Part shown: piece after piece, positions 59,995-60,143 of the stretch | Position numbering within the stretch: position 1 is the first letter of the stretch | Layout of the letters: every line of letters begins with the position of its first letter | From: Palsa-739 sp035532535 | Lineage (GTDB): Bacteria; Actinomycetota; Thermoleophilia; Gaiellales; Gaiellaceae | Assembly (NCBI GenBank): GCA_035532535.1 | Contig: DATKQT010000014.1 | Coordinates: forward strand, 1-60,143 | Length of the DNA stretch: 60,143 nt | Direction: 5' to 3' | Position numbers and translations under genes: made by a program | Notes under the pieces: model-generated | The model's database searches: none | Told to the model about the DNA's origin: nothing | What the model saw: only the letters and a program-made list of their open reading frames with translations

Positions 59995-60143
59995 GACCCC
60001 TCCTTCTTGGCTTCCGGGTCGTCCATGAAGCCATCGATCGCGGACGGTCGCAAGTCGACCTCGGCCTCACCAGCCACCGTGCGGCCGAGCGGGGAGAGGC
60101 GCTCCCAGAAACCGGGCCGCTCGTGTCGCCAGCGGCGGCCAAG
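59985..60143 (-). CDS. C-terminal part of an unknown protein of the integrated element
   Basis: An open frame enters from the right edge of the window and ends at TGA 59985, overlapping the recombinase start by 10 bases. The visible 52 residues include RRWRHERPGFWERLSPLGRTV and AIDGFMDDPEAKKEGSW. It has high GC at third positions and contains the recombinase ribosome-binding site, so it looks coding. No family can be named from this fragment. Confidence 0.5.
   Translation of the reverse strand, partial: LGRRWRHERPGFWERLSPLGRTVAGEAEVDLRPSAIDGFMDDPEAKKEGSWR

Overview
The window is a high-GC, gene-dense bacterial chromosome segment, almost certainly actinobacterial. Evidence is the order metG-tatD-rsmA-ispE-tRNA-Gln-glmU-prs and rplY-pth / mfd-PpiC lipoprotein-mazG-eno-pyk, a dnaK-grpE-dnaJ-hspR-clpB stress operon, and an inositol-phosphate synthase beside a CDP-alcohol phosphatidyltransferase. 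Several clade-restricted small proteins and the general flavour suggest the class Thermoleophilia (Gaiellales/Solirubrobacterales-like). That placement is inference; no rRNA is present to test it. No gene-free stretch exceeds about 180 bases.

Layout. 22-9623 (mostly minus): glycolysis end-steps (pyk, eno), mazG, a PpiC lipoprotein foldase, mfd, a small secreted protein with a broken reading frame behind it, DUF2277 (plus), pth and the CTC-type ribosomal protein bL25. 9730-11775: an amino-acid dehydrogenase facing a secreted protein of unknown function. 11816-20143 (minus): prs, glmU, tRNA-Gln, a small membrane protein, ispE, rsmA, tatD, metG and a secreted M23-like protein. 20223-25807: rsmI, a ROK kinase, an LCP-family protein, an FmdB zinc ribbon, and a PfkB kinase-GNAT-psuG operon. 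25782-30021: an ABC-2 exporter, small proteins, a cupin, a futalosine-hydrolase-like nucleosidase and a CHRD protein. 30077-36589: the chaperone operon. 36767-45026: two membrane proteins, pepT, ftsH, moaA and a polar amino-acid ABC importer. 45078-49924: phosphatidylinositol-type lipid synthesis (PAP2, CDP-alcohol phosphatidyltransferase, ino1) and a glycosyltransferase-PHP fusion. 49950-58433: a divergent uracil-DNA-glycosylase-like protein, a presenilin-like membrane protein, RlmD, a phosphoesterase, YjbQ, several metalloproteases and small coiled-coil proteins. 58445-60143: tRNA-Ala whose 3' part is read in antisense by a serine recombinase, marking the edge of an integrated element that runs out of the window.

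Cross-cutting features. (1) Many genes have a TANNNT -10-like hexamer ending only 6-8 bases before the start codon, which implies leaderless mRNAs. (2) pth and metG can be read correctly only from CTG codons, each 6 bases behind a strong Shine-Dalgarno sequence. (3) Two related inverted-repeat elements occur, upstream of dnaK and upstream of ino1; the second supplies the C-terminal tail of the phosphatidyltransferase. (4) Convergent genes often overlap at their 3' ends by 4-26 bases. The content is otherwise largely housekeeping. The best candidates for something less described are the presenilin-like protein with its 5' palindrome, the GT-PHP fusion and the recombinase/tRNA-Ala junction.
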